From Haloimpatiens massiliensis (GTDB taxonomy: Bacteria; Bacillota; Clostridia; Clostridiales; Clostridiaceae), in assembly GCF_900184255.1 (NCBI RefSeq), contig NZ_LT854640.1, positions 2,045,103 through 2,109,102 of the forward strand: DNA of 64,000 bases, in the 5' to 3' direction. This document shows positions 8,836-17,330 of this stretch, piece by piece. How positions within the stretch are numbered: the first letter of the stretch is position 1; each line of letters starts with the position of its first letter. The notes under the pieces are model-generated. The model was given only the letters and a program-made list of their open reading frames with translations. It was not told where the DNA came from and ran no database searches. A program made the position numbers and the translations under genes.

Positions 8836-10245
8836 ATGATAAATACTTTACAAAATTTTATTTCTTTTGGAAACAACATACTTTGGTCTTACGTTCTAAT
8901 AATCTTACTTATATCTGTTGGAGTTTATTTTAGTTTCAAATGTAACTTTGTTCAATTTAGATTTATAGGTGAAATGTTTAAATTACTAGGAGAAGGCGCT
9001 TCTAAATCTGTAACTTCTAAGGATAAAAAAGGAGTTTCTTCCTTTCAAGCCTTCTGTATAAGTACAGCTTCAAGAGTGGGAACTGGCAATTTAGCAGGTG
9101 TTGCTATAGCTATATCTATGGGTGGTCCTGGAGCAGTATTTTGGATGTGGTTAATAGCTCTAATAGGTTCCGCATCTAGTTTTGTAGAAAGCACATTAGC
9201 TCAAATTTATAAAGTAAAAGACAAAGATGGATATAGAGGTGGGCCCGCTTACTACATGGAAAAAGCCCTAAACAAAAGATGGATGGGAATTATTTTTTCA
9301 ATACTTATAACAGTATGTTTTGGGCTTGTATTTAACTCTGTTCAGGCTAATACAATCTCTTTAGCTTTTGAAGGAGCCTTTGGTGTAAATAGACTAACAG
9401 TTGGAATTATTTTATCCCTATTAACCGCTTTAATAATTTTTGGTGGTGTTACAAGAATTGCAAAGGTTGCAGAGGTAATTGTTCCTATCATGGCAATTGC
9501 TTACATTTTAGTAGCTTTATTTGTTTTAACTAAAAATATTGCTCACATACCATCCATGTTCAAACTTATATTATCTGATGCTTTTGACTTTAATGGTATA
9601 ATTGGCGGCGGTATAGGTGCTTCCGTAATGATGGGAATAAAAAGAGGTCTTTTTTCAAATGAAGCTGGTATGGGAAGTGCTCCAAATGCTGCTGCTACAG
9701 CAGAAGTTACTCATCCTGTAAAGCAAGGCTTTATACAAACTTTAGGAGTATTTACAGATACCATAATAATATGCAGCTGTACTGCTTTTATAATATTACT
9801 TTCAGGAAATTATACCGCAGAAGGACTTACTGGTATACAACTTACACAAAATGCTTTAGCTTCTCAAGTAGGCTCATGGGGAAATATATTTATAGCTGTA
9901 TGTATCCTATTATTTGCCTATAGCTCTATAATAGGAAACTACTACTATGGAGAAACTAATATAGAATTTATCAAAGCTAATAAAATTTGGTTATTTATAT
10001 ATAGATCATTTGTAGTTATTATGGTTCTATTTGGTTCATTAACTGGAATACAATTAGTATGGGATATGGCCGATCTATTCATGGGATTTATGGCACTTAT
10101 AAACTTAATAACTATAATCCAATTAGGTGGCATTGCATCAGCAGCATTAAAAGATTATGTTAATCAGAAAAAACAAGGAAAAGATCCTGTGTTTACTAAA
10201 GATTCTATAGAAGGATTAACTGGCTTAGAGTGCTGGGACGAATAA
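8836..10245 (+). CDS. Sodium:alanine/glycine symporter (AGCS family)
   Basis: A 469-residue inner-membrane protein with about eleven helices that takes up small neutral amino acids with Na+. Family signatures include SSFQAFCISTASRVGTGNLA near residue 75, the GGPGAVFWMWLIALIGSASS helix, GGPAYYMEKAL, and GLFSNEAGMGSAPNAAA near 275. AAAGGAG precedes the ATG. It is transcribed away from the cupin regulator and ends at a strong terminator. Proximity to the hydroxyproline genes could mean shared control, but alanine or glycine is the default substrate. Confidence 0.9.
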   Translation: MINTLQNFISFGNNILWSYVLIILLISVGVYFSFKCNFVQFRFIGEMFKLLGEGASKSVTSKDKKGVSSFQAFCISTASRVGTGNLAGVAIAISMGGPGAVFWMWLIALIGSASSFVESTLAQIYKVKDKDGYRGGPAYYMEKALNKRWMGIIFSILITVCFGLVFNSVQANTISLAFEGAFGVNRLTVGIILSLLTALIIFGGVTRIAKVAEVIVPIMAIAYILVALFVLTKNIAHIPSMFKLILSDAFDFNGIIGGGIGASVMMGIKRGLFSNEAGMGSAPNAAATAEVTHPVKQGFIQTLGVFTDTIIICSCTAFIILLSGNYTAEGLTGIQLTQNALASQVGSWGNIFIAVCILLFAYSSIIGNYYYGETNIEFIKANKIWLFIYRSFVVIMVLFGSLTGIQLVWDMADLFMGFMALINLITIIQLGGIASAALKDYVNQKKQGKDPVFTKDSIEGLTGLECWDE

Positions 10246-10308
10246 ATTTGACAATTATAAGAAATAAATATCAATGAAAATCAAATAATGAATCTTAAAA
10301 AATAATAA

Positions 10309-10357
10309 GGAACATCCATAGATTTGTGTAAACCAATCTATGGATGTTCCCATTTTT
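10309..10357. terminator. Bidirectional Rho-independent terminator
   Basis: GGAACATCCATAGATT pairs perfectly with AATCTATGGATGTTCC around an 11-base loop. The plus strand continues CATTTTTAAA, and the complement continues with TTATTATTTTTT. It lies between the convergent symporter and Nudix genes and can serve both. Confidence 0.88.
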
Positions 10358-10395
10358 AAATCCTAAATTTTCACTATATAATGGTCATTATCAAA

Positions 10396-10986
10396 TTAAT
10401 CATTAATAAACTTTTGTATAGAAAGTAAGGTTTTCACATCTATTTTCTTATGAGATTTAATAAGCTCCTTAGCTTCCTCTTTAGATAAAAGCATAACTTC
10501 AATATCCTCATCTGCTTCTAAATAATCCTGTGACATTTTTCCTGTACAAGTACAGTAAACCACTGCCACACATTCATCTGTCATACCTGTTGATACATAT
10601 GCCTTATCCTTTGTATTATCATAATCAATTTCAACCAAATCAAGTCCTGTTTCTTCCTTTAATTCTCTTCTCACAGTATCTTCAAATTCTTCTCCACTAT
10701 CTACAAGTCCAGCTGGTAATTCATATACATAATCATTAAGAGGTATCCTAAATTGTTTTATAACAACTAATTTATTCTCTGCCACATGATTAGCTACTAT
10801 TATTACTGCATCTATCTTATCCTCTTTACCATAAAAAAATCTATCCTTCAATGTGCTTAAATCTTTCCTAGATGCAATAGACCAATTTCTATCATCACCA
10901 TTTTTGTTTACATACTCTGCATCATATAGTTTTAAATATTTTGTATCTGCTAATGTTTTGATATCTTTTACTCTTGGTTTAGTCAT
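10396..10986 (-). CDS. Nudix hydrolase, ADP-ribose pyrophosphatase-like
   Basis: A 196-residue Nudix protein. The complete box GX5EX7REUXEEXGU is GLVDSGEEFEDTVRRELKEE followed by TGL, at about residues 91-113. The preceding KQFRIPLNDYVYELPAG matches ADP-ribose/nucleoside-diphosphate-sugar pyrophosphatases, which cleave ADP-ribose to AMP and ribose-5-phosphate. The ribosome site is weak. The gene is monocistronic. A palindromic repeat (11054-11232) lies upstream. Confidence 0.88.
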   Translation of the reverse strand: MTKPRVKDIKTLADTKYLKLYDAEYVNKNGDDRNWSIASRKDLSTLKDRFFYGKEDKIDAVIIVANHVAENKLVVIKQFRIPLNDYVYELPAGLVDSGEEFEDTVRRELKEETGLDLVEIDYDNTKDKAYVSTGMTDECVAVVYCTCTGKMSQDYLEADEDIEVMLLSKEEAKELIKSHKKIDVKTLLSIQKFIND

Positions 10987-11053
10987 AATTATCTTTAGCG
11001 AAAAGGATTTTAACGTACCAAAGTCGCTAAAATATTCACTTCCTTCCTATATA

Positions 11054-11232
11054 ATGATTAACCCACAATAAGGTACAATGTAGTGGAATTATGAAATTTC
11101 TCCTCCATAACTTGCATAAGAGCTCGGAAGAATTTCTAAAATTAAATTTAAACAGTTCTTTTGCTTCTTATGCAAGTCATTCCAGAGAAATTTCATAATT
11201 CAGGTAATGTAATGCTTTTTGTGGGATAATCA
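11054..11232. repeat. Family B palindromic repeat, copy B1
   Basis: Arms GAATTATGAAATTTCTC and GAGAAATTTCATAATTC face each other across a centre holding CTTGCATAAGAGCTCGGAA and CTTCTTATGCAAGTCAT. Outside them the palindrome weakens but continues (TTAACCCACAATAAGG against TTATCCCACAAAAAGC). A second copy with the same core is at 46238-46350. There is no open frame. Confidence 0.82.
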
Positions 11233-11286
11233 TATAATGTATTTATCTTTTATTGTGTATATATAATATTATAGCAAATATTTTCA

Positions 11287-13002
11287 TCAGTTAAACATAT
11301 TAAGCATATTAATCTTATACGTTTTAGCCTTGTTTCTATAATAATTATACTGGTGCCAATGCACATCATTTCTATTAGCATCTTCCTTATGTCTCTTAAA
11401 GTAATCTTTAACCTCTTCCTTTATATTAGAGTCCTTTACCTTTAAAAGTCTTTGTATTTGTGGAGCTGCATCATATGAAAGACTAATTAAATATTCTACA
11501 TCTATCTTCGCAGTATTTTTATATCTTTCTATATTCTTCTTTGCTACCATTTTATCCAAATTAACAAAATTCATGATACAATACATAGTTATACCTATTA
11601 TAAAGCTATATTTTAATATAGGAACTCCACATTTCCATATGCCTAAAAGTACCACTGCAAATATTAAAGAAAGCAATAATATAAATAATTCTACAAACAC
11701 TCTAAGTTTAGTGTATCCAAATGCCCCTTCGTAAAGATTCATTCTATAATGTGCTGAAAATAACATATTATAAGTAAATACTATTAATATACTATAAAGA
11801 ATATTGCACCAAATACTTATCTTTACATTGTCACTTTTAACATATTTTTTATTCAATAGAACTATAGTTAAATTAATTAGAGTTACAAGTATTAGTTCAA
11901 AAAAACCTTTTCTAGCATACTGTGCATAAGTAATCCCTTCCGGTAATATACCACTTCCCCCTGCATACAAATAGGAAAATTGCACTACAGAAAATATGCA
12001 GTAAACAAAATTAATAGTTACTACAATAGTTATAACAGTTATAGCTTCCCATTTACTCTTTTTTTCCATACTATTTTCATTTTTAAGTTTATCTTCGTAC
12101 TTTAATCTAAAAAACAACCCAAATGTATAAACAGTAACCAACATTATTATACATAGATGACGTATAAAATTTTTAAAAGTCATATTTAAAAATAAGTCCT
12201 CTATATTGCTAAAATATCCTGCAAAAACCATATCTGCAGAAGATAATAAAAATATAATTACAAACAATAAAGGTATAGAAATTAACATTCCTTTAAAAAT
12301 GTACTTTAGGTTGGAATTTTTATAGTTTTTCCTATTTTCATTCTTTCTTCTATCTTTGAAGCTTTCTATGCAAAATCTATAAAAAATAGTTATGGATAGA
12401 AAGACAGTTTTAAATATCTTGTCTAACACATTACTTATTAAAATATTGTCTAAATCACTTTTACTATATCTTATAGAAATAAGATATCCAACTCCTAAAA
12501 CAGGAATCACCAAAAGATTTAGAAATGCCAATTCTCCATTATTAAAAATAGTATAGCTAAAAGATAATACTATACATGGAATTAAAAACACATAACTTAT
12601 CTTTCTTTTTAAATTAACATTAGGATACAATAAATTAACACCAGCTATTAAAAAAATAGTATTATATATGAATACAGAGATTCCAATAGAGTAATCTTTA
12701 AAAAAGTAATCATACAAAACCCCTATAACTAAGCACCAAATTATAGTTTTGTACTTTATATTAGCCTTATCAAACTCATCACCAAAACCAGTAAAATATT
12801 TATAAAGTTCACCCTTAGGCTTTTCAGATTTTTCTCTATTATTTTTTCCAAATTCAATATTCATATTTTCACCCATCTTTTGCTCATATTCATTATTTGC
12901 ATTATGCTCTACCTTTTGTTTATATTCATTATTTGCATTATCATCTATATTGTTCTGAAATTTACTATTTTCATTTAAATTACCATATATATTATCCCCC
13001 AA
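11287..13002 (-). CDS. Polytopic membrane protein, DUF4153/DUF4173-like
   Basis: A 571-residue protein of unknown function with about twelve hydrophobic helices after a 70-residue hydrophilic N-terminus. AHYRMNLYEGAFGYTKLRVF near residue 430 resembles the conserved core I associate with DUF4153/DUF4173 proteins; the family call is tentative. The N-terminus contains a threefold degenerate repeat based on NANNEYxQK (about residues 19-52), rich in Asn and charge. The start codon is TTG at 13002 with GGGAGGGGAG just before it. The C-terminus is soluble and basic. The gene stands alone. Confidence 0.7.
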   Translation of the reverse strand: MGDNIYGNLNENSKFQNNIDDNANNEYKQKVEHNANNEYEQKMGENMNIEFGKNNREKSEKPKGELYKYFTGFGDEFDKANIKYKTIIWCLVIGVLYDYFFKDYSIGISVFIYNTIFLIAGVNLLYPNVNLKRKISYVFLIPCIVLSFSYTIFNNGELAFLNLLVIPVLGVGYLISIRYSKSDLDNILISNVLDKIFKTVFLSITIFYRFCIESFKDRRKNENRKNYKNSNLKYIFKGMLISIPLLFVIIFLLSSADMVFAGYFSNIEDLFLNMTFKNFIRHLCIIMLVTVYTFGLFFRLKYEDKLKNENSMEKKSKWEAITVITIVVTINFVYCIFSVVQFSYLYAGGSGILPEGITYAQYARKGFFELILVTLINLTIVLLNKKYVKSDNVKISIWCNILYSILIVFTYNMLFSAHYRMNLYEGAFGYTKLRVFVELFILLLSLIFAVVLLGIWKCGVPILKYSFIIGITMYCIMNFVNLDKMVAKKNIERYKNTAKIDVEYLISLSYDAAPQIQRLLKVKDSNIKEEVKDYFKRHKEDANRNDVHWHQYNYYRNKAKTYKINMLNMFN

Positions 13003-13099
13003 GCTTCTCCCCTCCCAATTCTCAATTACTAATTATCCCCTCTCCGTAATCTTTTGTTACTTTTTCATATTAACCATTAATTCAACTTTAGCAGTTATA

Positions 13100-13360
13100 A
13101 AATCACAATTTAAAATTTGAAATTTACAGGTAAGTAATAGGTAATAGCTAAGAACTAAGAAGTAAAAGCTAAGAAGTAAGAGTTAAGGATAAAACTCAAA
13201 GAGTTTTTTATAATTAATTTGTAAGTAACAGGTACTAAGTAATAGTTGTGGTGAAAATTCAGCTTTGCTGAATTTTTTAAAGAACCTCTTACCTTTACCT
13301 ATTAGTTCTTACTTTTTCACTCTTACTTCTTACTTTTTACCTCTTACCTACTCTACAAAT
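13100..13360. repeat. Low-complexity inverted array of AAGTAAGA-type motifs
   Basis: No gene lies between 13003 and 13458. The left half repeats variants of AAGAAGTAAGAGTTAAGG, and the right half repeats the complement, TTCTTACTTTTTCACTC. The two halves can pair as one long imperfect stem with the 13255-13279 hairpin at its centre. The motif recalls slippage-prone or extragenic repeats of clostridia; I assign no function. Confidence 0.55.
13255..13279. terminator. Short terminator-like hairpin
   Basis: AAATTCAGC-TTT-GCTGAATTT is a perfect 9-bp stem with a T-run continuing on the plus strand. On the minus strand it would end transcription coming from the upstream DUF2975/HTH pair. Confidence 0.55.
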
Positions 13361-13458
13361 CCCTATTTTACATTCTAAATTTTAAATTAAAAACCCTTAT
13401 TAATCTGATGTAGAGCTTGAACTTTATGTGTGAAAGTTGAGTTATTAATTATTACAAA

Positions 13459-13668
13459 TTAGTTTTCTTCCAAGTATTCTAAAATATCTCCCGGCTGACA
13501 ATTAAGGGCCTTACATATGGCTTCCAGTGTAGAAAATCTTATAGCCTTTGCTTTGCTATTTTTAAGTATAGATAAGTTAGCATTAGTTATACCTACCTTA
13601 TCTGAAAGTTCTGACAAAGATATCTTTCTTTTAGCCATCATTACATCTAAATTAACAATAATAGGCAT
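13459..13668 (-). CDS. YozG-like XRE-family HTH regulator
   Basis: A 69-residue Cro/C1-type DNA-binding protein made of the HTH alone: MMAKRKISLSELSDKVGITN, LSILKNSKAKAIRFSTLEAI, ending CQPGDILEYLEEN. The second ATG (13668) is chosen because AAGGAGG sits 6 bases before it, whereas the first ATG touches the ribosome site. It follows the DUF2975 protein by about 11 bases. This two-gene pair is widespread in Firmicutes, and the regulator probably controls its own operon. Confidence 0.88.
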   Translation of the reverse strand: MPIIVNLDVMMAKRKISLSELSDKVGITNANLSILKNSKAKAIRFSTLEAICKALNCQPGDILEYLEEN

Positions 13669-13679
13669 ATGCATCCTCC

Positions 13680-14174
13680 TTAAATAGTAAGATCATTTTC
13701 TTCCTTTACCTCTACAGCTTTTTGAAAAACCTTAGCTAACACCAAAATAAAACAACCTGCAAAGAAGAAAATTAAAAATTCCATATCTGTGTGTATACCT
13801 GCTTTATCTATAAATATAAAATGATAGCTTCCATATTTTACATTTATGCAAAAATTAATAAGATAGCAAAAAGCAATTATAAAAGAACTTATAGATATAA
13901 TTGTCAAACTTTTTACATTTTGCCTTACAAAAGGTTCCACCTTAATAACAGAATCCATTATTTTTCTCAAATTATATAAAATAGCCATAAGAGCAGTGGA
14001 CCCTATTAAAAATAAAGAATATATAACTATTTTTTTGCTTAAATTTATTGAATTAAAATCTTTAACAAGGGTATTAATAGATATCCATATAAAAAGACCT
14101 ATGCCCACAATCAATAATACATCTAATATTATTTTTAAAAAACTTGATAGAGATTCTTTTCCGTAATATTTCAT
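13680..14174 (-). CDS. DUF2975 family membrane protein
   Basis: A 164-residue protein with four predicted membrane helices (about 12-34, 48-68, 88-110, 125-150) and a short acidic tail. It resembles the DUF2975/YoaS proteins that are paired with YozG-like regulators. Function is unknown. TAAAAGGAGGTATAAA precedes the ATG. The two genes form a short operon transcribed away from the chemotaxis receptor. Confidence 0.8.
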   Translation of the reverse strand: MKYYGKESLSSFLKIILDVLLIVGIGLFIWISINTLVKDFNSINLSKKIVIYSLFLIGSTALMAILYNLRKIMDSVIKVEPFVRQNVKSLTIISISSFIIAFCYLINFCINVKYGSYHFIFIDKAGIHTDMEFLIFFFAGCFILVLAKVFQKAVEVKEENDLTI

Positions 14175-14417
14175 TTTATACCTCCTTTTAATTCAGCTTC
14201 ATTAATCTTTAACCCTATTGTGATTATATACCTTTTTTTCTCTTAAATCAATATGTTTTTATTGTTTATCAATAATAATATATTGATTTTAAATATGCTT
14301 TTTTACTACTTTTTTACTACTAAATAATAAAATATGCTTTAACAATAATATAGAATAAATTAGTCTATCTATTATTTTCCTCATTTTTCTTTATGTTTTA
14401 ATATATTCTAATAAAAT

Positions 14418-14445
14418 TTGACTTTTTTCTACTTTTTGCTATAAT
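14418..14445 (+). promoter_or_regulatory. Sigma-A type promoter of the chemotaxis receptor
   Basis: TTGACT and TATAAT are separated by 16 bases, about 80 bases before the ATG at 14525. Confidence 0.6.
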
Positions 14446-14524
14446 TATTATACAAAATATTGTTTAAAAAACAATTATAAGGAAGAAAATTGGTAATACA
14501 TATACGTATAAGGAGGGAGCCTTA

Positions 14525-16237
14525 ATGAAATTTTTAAAGGATTTAAAAATATCTGTAAAACTCATATCTACTTTTGTAATAACATGTCTATTAATGCTAT
14601 GTATTGGCTTAGTAGGTGCATCAAGTATGAGCAAAATCAACAAATCTTCAAACTCATTGTACGATGATAACATAGTAGCAATTACATCTATTAATTATGT
14701 AGATAAAAATTTATCAACTATTTATTCAAATTTGGAACTAATGCTTTACATAAATGATAAAAATGAAATAAAAAAATTGGAGAATGAAATTAATGAACTC
14801 ACAGATTATGACAATAAAAAAATAGAGTTGTATAAATCTAGTTTTACTAGAGATGCAGATAGAAAACTTTTTAGTGAATTAGAGCAAGACCTTAAAGAAT
14901 ACAGAATCATTAGAGAAGAATTCATTAAATTAATTATGGATGATAAAAAAAATGAAGCAATAAATAAATTTTCTGATGTTACACAAGTAAGAAATAGTCT
15001 TAAAACTAAAATGGATAATTTAGTAGAATTAAATAATACTTGGGCAAAGGATACTTTGGAAAACAATAAATCTATTTTTTCAAACTCACTAAAATTATCT
15101 GTTTTTATTAATGCTATTGCAATTTTGCTCTCAATAATATTTGCATTCTTAATAGTAAAAGCTATTAAAACACCTTTAAATAAAATAAGAGAGTTAGCAA
15201 ATAGATTATCTAATTACGATTTTTCAACTTCTATAACTTTATCTAGTATGGATGAATTTGGACAAACAGCTCTTGCTTTAAATAAAGCTCAAGAAAACGT
15301 AAGTAACCTTGTAAAAAATATTATAGATGATGCTAGCGATATAAGCGCCTCTAGTGAAGAATTATCTGCAACTGTCGAAGAAATGACTTCAAAATTTGAA
15401 AACATAAATGAAACCACAAAAGAAATCAATTCTGAAGTACAAGAAACTAGTGCAGCAGCAGAAGAAGTATATGCATCTATACAAGAAGTAGACTCAAGTG
15501 TATCTATTTTATCAACTAAAGCTGTTGATGGAAGTAGCAATGCACTTCAAATGAAAGAACGAGCTGTTAAAGTTAAAGAAAATAGCGAAGCTGCTATTAA
15601 AAATACAAAAGCAACCTATGATAATATGGAAAAACAAATTTTAGATGATATAGAAAAAGGCAAAGTTGTTGAAGATATTAAAATTATGGCAGATACCATA
15701 GCAAGTATAGCTGAACAAACTAATCTACTAGCACTCAATGCAGCTATTGAAGCTGCAAGAGCAGGAGAACAAGGAAAAGGCTTTGCAGTAGTTGCAGAAG
15801 AGGTAAGAAAACTTGCTGAACAATCTTCTGTTGCAGTAAAAAATGTTAAATCCACAATAGAAAAAGTACACTCAGCTTTTAAAAGTTTGTCTGGAAACAG
15901 CAATAGTTTACTAACATTCATGAATGATACAGTAGTTCCTGAATTTGAAAAATTTATATACATAGGAGAACAATATGAAAAAGATGGCATATTTGTAACT
16001 GATATATCTGAGGAGTTAGCTTCCATGACAGAAGAAATTACAGCTACAATAAATCAAGTTAGTGAATCAGTTCAAAGTATGGCACAGATGGCTCAAAATT
16101 CATCAGGAAACTTAAACGAAATATATGGAGGGGTTAACGAATCTAGTCAGGCTATGACTCAAGTAGCATCTACAGCTCAAAGCCAAGCGGAACTTGCACA
16201 AAAACTTAATGAAATAATCCTAAAATTTAAAATATAA
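14525..16237 (+). CDS. Methyl-accepting chemotaxis protein
   Basis: A 570-residue transmembrane receptor. TM1 is about 11-32, a four-helix-bundle-type periplasmic domain runs about 33-185, TM2 is about 188-212, a HAMP linker follows, and the cytoplasmic signalling coiled coil runs to the end. The hairpin tip is intact (SIAEQTNLLALNAAIEAARA), with GEQGKGFAVVAEEVRKLAEQ after it. It would bind CheW/CheA and steer motility. The sensed ligand is unknown, and the C-terminus has no tethering pentapeptide. AAGGAGGGAG precedes the ATG. The gene is monocistronic and ends at a strong terminator. Confidence 0.94.
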   Translation: MKFLKDLKISVKLISTFVITCLLMLCIGLVGASSMSKINKSSNSLYDDNIVAITSINYVDKNLSTIYSNLELMLYINDKNEIKKLENEINELTDYDNKKIELYKSSFTRDADRKLFSELEQDLKEYRIIREEFIKLIMDDKKNEAINKFSDVTQVRNSLKTKMDNLVELNNTWAKDTLENNKSIFSNSLKLSVFINAIAILLSIIFAFLIVKAIKTPLNKIRELANRLSNYDFSTSITLSSMDEFGQTALALNKAQENVSNLVKNIIDDASDISASSEELSATVEEMTSKFENINETTKEINSEVQETSAAAEEVYASIQEVDSSVSILSTKAVDGSSNALQMKERAVKVKENSEAAIKNTKATYDNMEKQILDDIEKGKVVEDIKIMADTIASIAEQTNLLALNAAIEAARAGEQGKGFAVVAEEVRKLAEQSSVAVKNVKSTIEKVHSAFKSLSGNSNSLLTFMNDTVVPEFEKFIYIGEQYEKDGIFVTDISEELASMTEEITATINQVSESVQSMAQMAQNSSGNLNEIYGGVNESSQAMTQVASTAQSQAELAQKLNEIILKFKI

Positions 16238-16241
16238 TAAA

Positions 16242-16284
16242 GGAGCTCACTGTAAGCATTTATGCATCTACAGTGAGCCTTTTA
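16242..16284 (+). terminator. Rho-independent terminator of the chemotaxis receptor
   Basis: GGCTCACTGTA-type pairing: GAGCTCACTGTA faces TACAGTGAGCC around a 14-base loop, followed by TTTTATAACT. It starts five bases after the stop codon. Confidence 0.85.
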
Positions 16285-16369
16285 TAACTATACCAAATTA
16301 ACTCTCCCGCTAACTATATTCACCTACCTTTTTCATAAATTGTAAAAACACTTTCTCTATAGGCTATAC

Positions 16370-16936
16370 CTAATAAACCCTAACTTCTTCACCAATTTTA
16401 TTTTTCTCAGGAATTAATTCCTCAAGGTAGAAACTAACTTCCAACTGTTTATCCGTATTCACATTATCAAATTCTATTACATACCCCTTATCATCATTGG
16501 AATCTCTATAGGCACATGAAAAATATTGTTTTACACCATAATTATCTGTGCTCGTGTCTCCAAAATACTCATGTAATCTAACATTTGTTGCAAATTCCTT
16601 TGCGTATTTATCGCTTCTAAAATATAGCTTAACTTTATTGTTACTTCTTTCTATCTTATAAAACTCTCCTTTAGTGCCATCAGTAAATGTTAAATCTTTA
16701 TTATATTTAATGTTTTTATCTAAACTTTCATTTTCCAAACTTTTTTGTATTCTTTTATTAACCTCTTCATGTTCCTTATCACTAAATTTCATATTATTCT
16801 TTACAAGTATCACGCTAATTTTGTTTGCGGACTTTATCTTCTCATAAGTAGCTGCTGGAAAGGAAATATGACCCTTGCCTTCTTTAGCACCTCCTTCATT
16901 TAAAGTATATATCTTATCATCTAATTTAAGAAGCAA
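16370..16936 (-). pseudogene. C-terminal remnant of an anti-sigma-type (DUF4179/DUF5643-like) protein
   Basis: The frame encodes about 188 residues with no membrane segment. DLTFTDGTKGEFYKIERSN and LEVSFYLEELIPEKN resemble the extracellular C-terminal domain of DUF4179-type ECF anti-sigma factors; this match is tentative. It has no ribosome site at its first Met and overlaps the broken sigma gene by 11 bases in another frame. I read it as the surviving end of the anti-sigma gene after a deletion fused it to the sigma remnant. Confidence 0.55.
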
Positions 16937-17060
16937 ATCCCCTTTCGTTAAGCACTGAATATGCTATTTTAAAAATTAAATTAGCATATTTGTCTACTAA
17001 AACATCCAATGATTTTGTATCCTTATTTTTAAGCCTTTTTATCAATTCCTTATCATTCAT
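16926..17060 (-). pseudogene. N-terminal remnant of an ECF sigma factor
   Basis: Only about 40 residues remain. ELIKRLKNKDTKSLDVLVDK followed by YANLIFKIAYSVL is the start of sigma region 2. The frame then runs into RGFAS and a stop at the junction with the downstream remnant near 16940. Region 4 is absent. The ATG at 17060 has AGGAGAGATAAAAATT before it, so translation initiation looks intact, but the product cannot be a working sigma factor. Confidence 0.72.
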
Positions 17061-17244
17061 AATTTTTATCTCTCCTAAATATATTGAAAGTACTTTCAAA
17101 CTCTTCACTAATTAAGTCGTATAAAAAACTAACATCTCTCGCTAAATTTAAAAATTTATAAAAAATCATACTAAATCTTGTATTTTATAAGCTTCATGAT
17201 TAACTGATGAATCATAACATTTATATAATTACTAAATTATAAAT

Positions 17245-17286
17245 AAAAAAGTCAGCATGCTTTTATAAAGCATGCTGACTTTTTTA
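17245..17286. terminator. Bidirectional Rho-independent terminator
   Basis: AAAAAAGTCAGCATGCTT and AAGCATGCTGACTTTTTT form a near-perfect stem with T-runs on both strands. It lies 45 bases beyond the GH4 stop codon and ends the PTS operon. Confidence 0.88.
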
Positions 17287-17330
17287 TTTATTCTTTTATT
17301 TATAAAATATGCAGTGAAAACATTAAAAAT

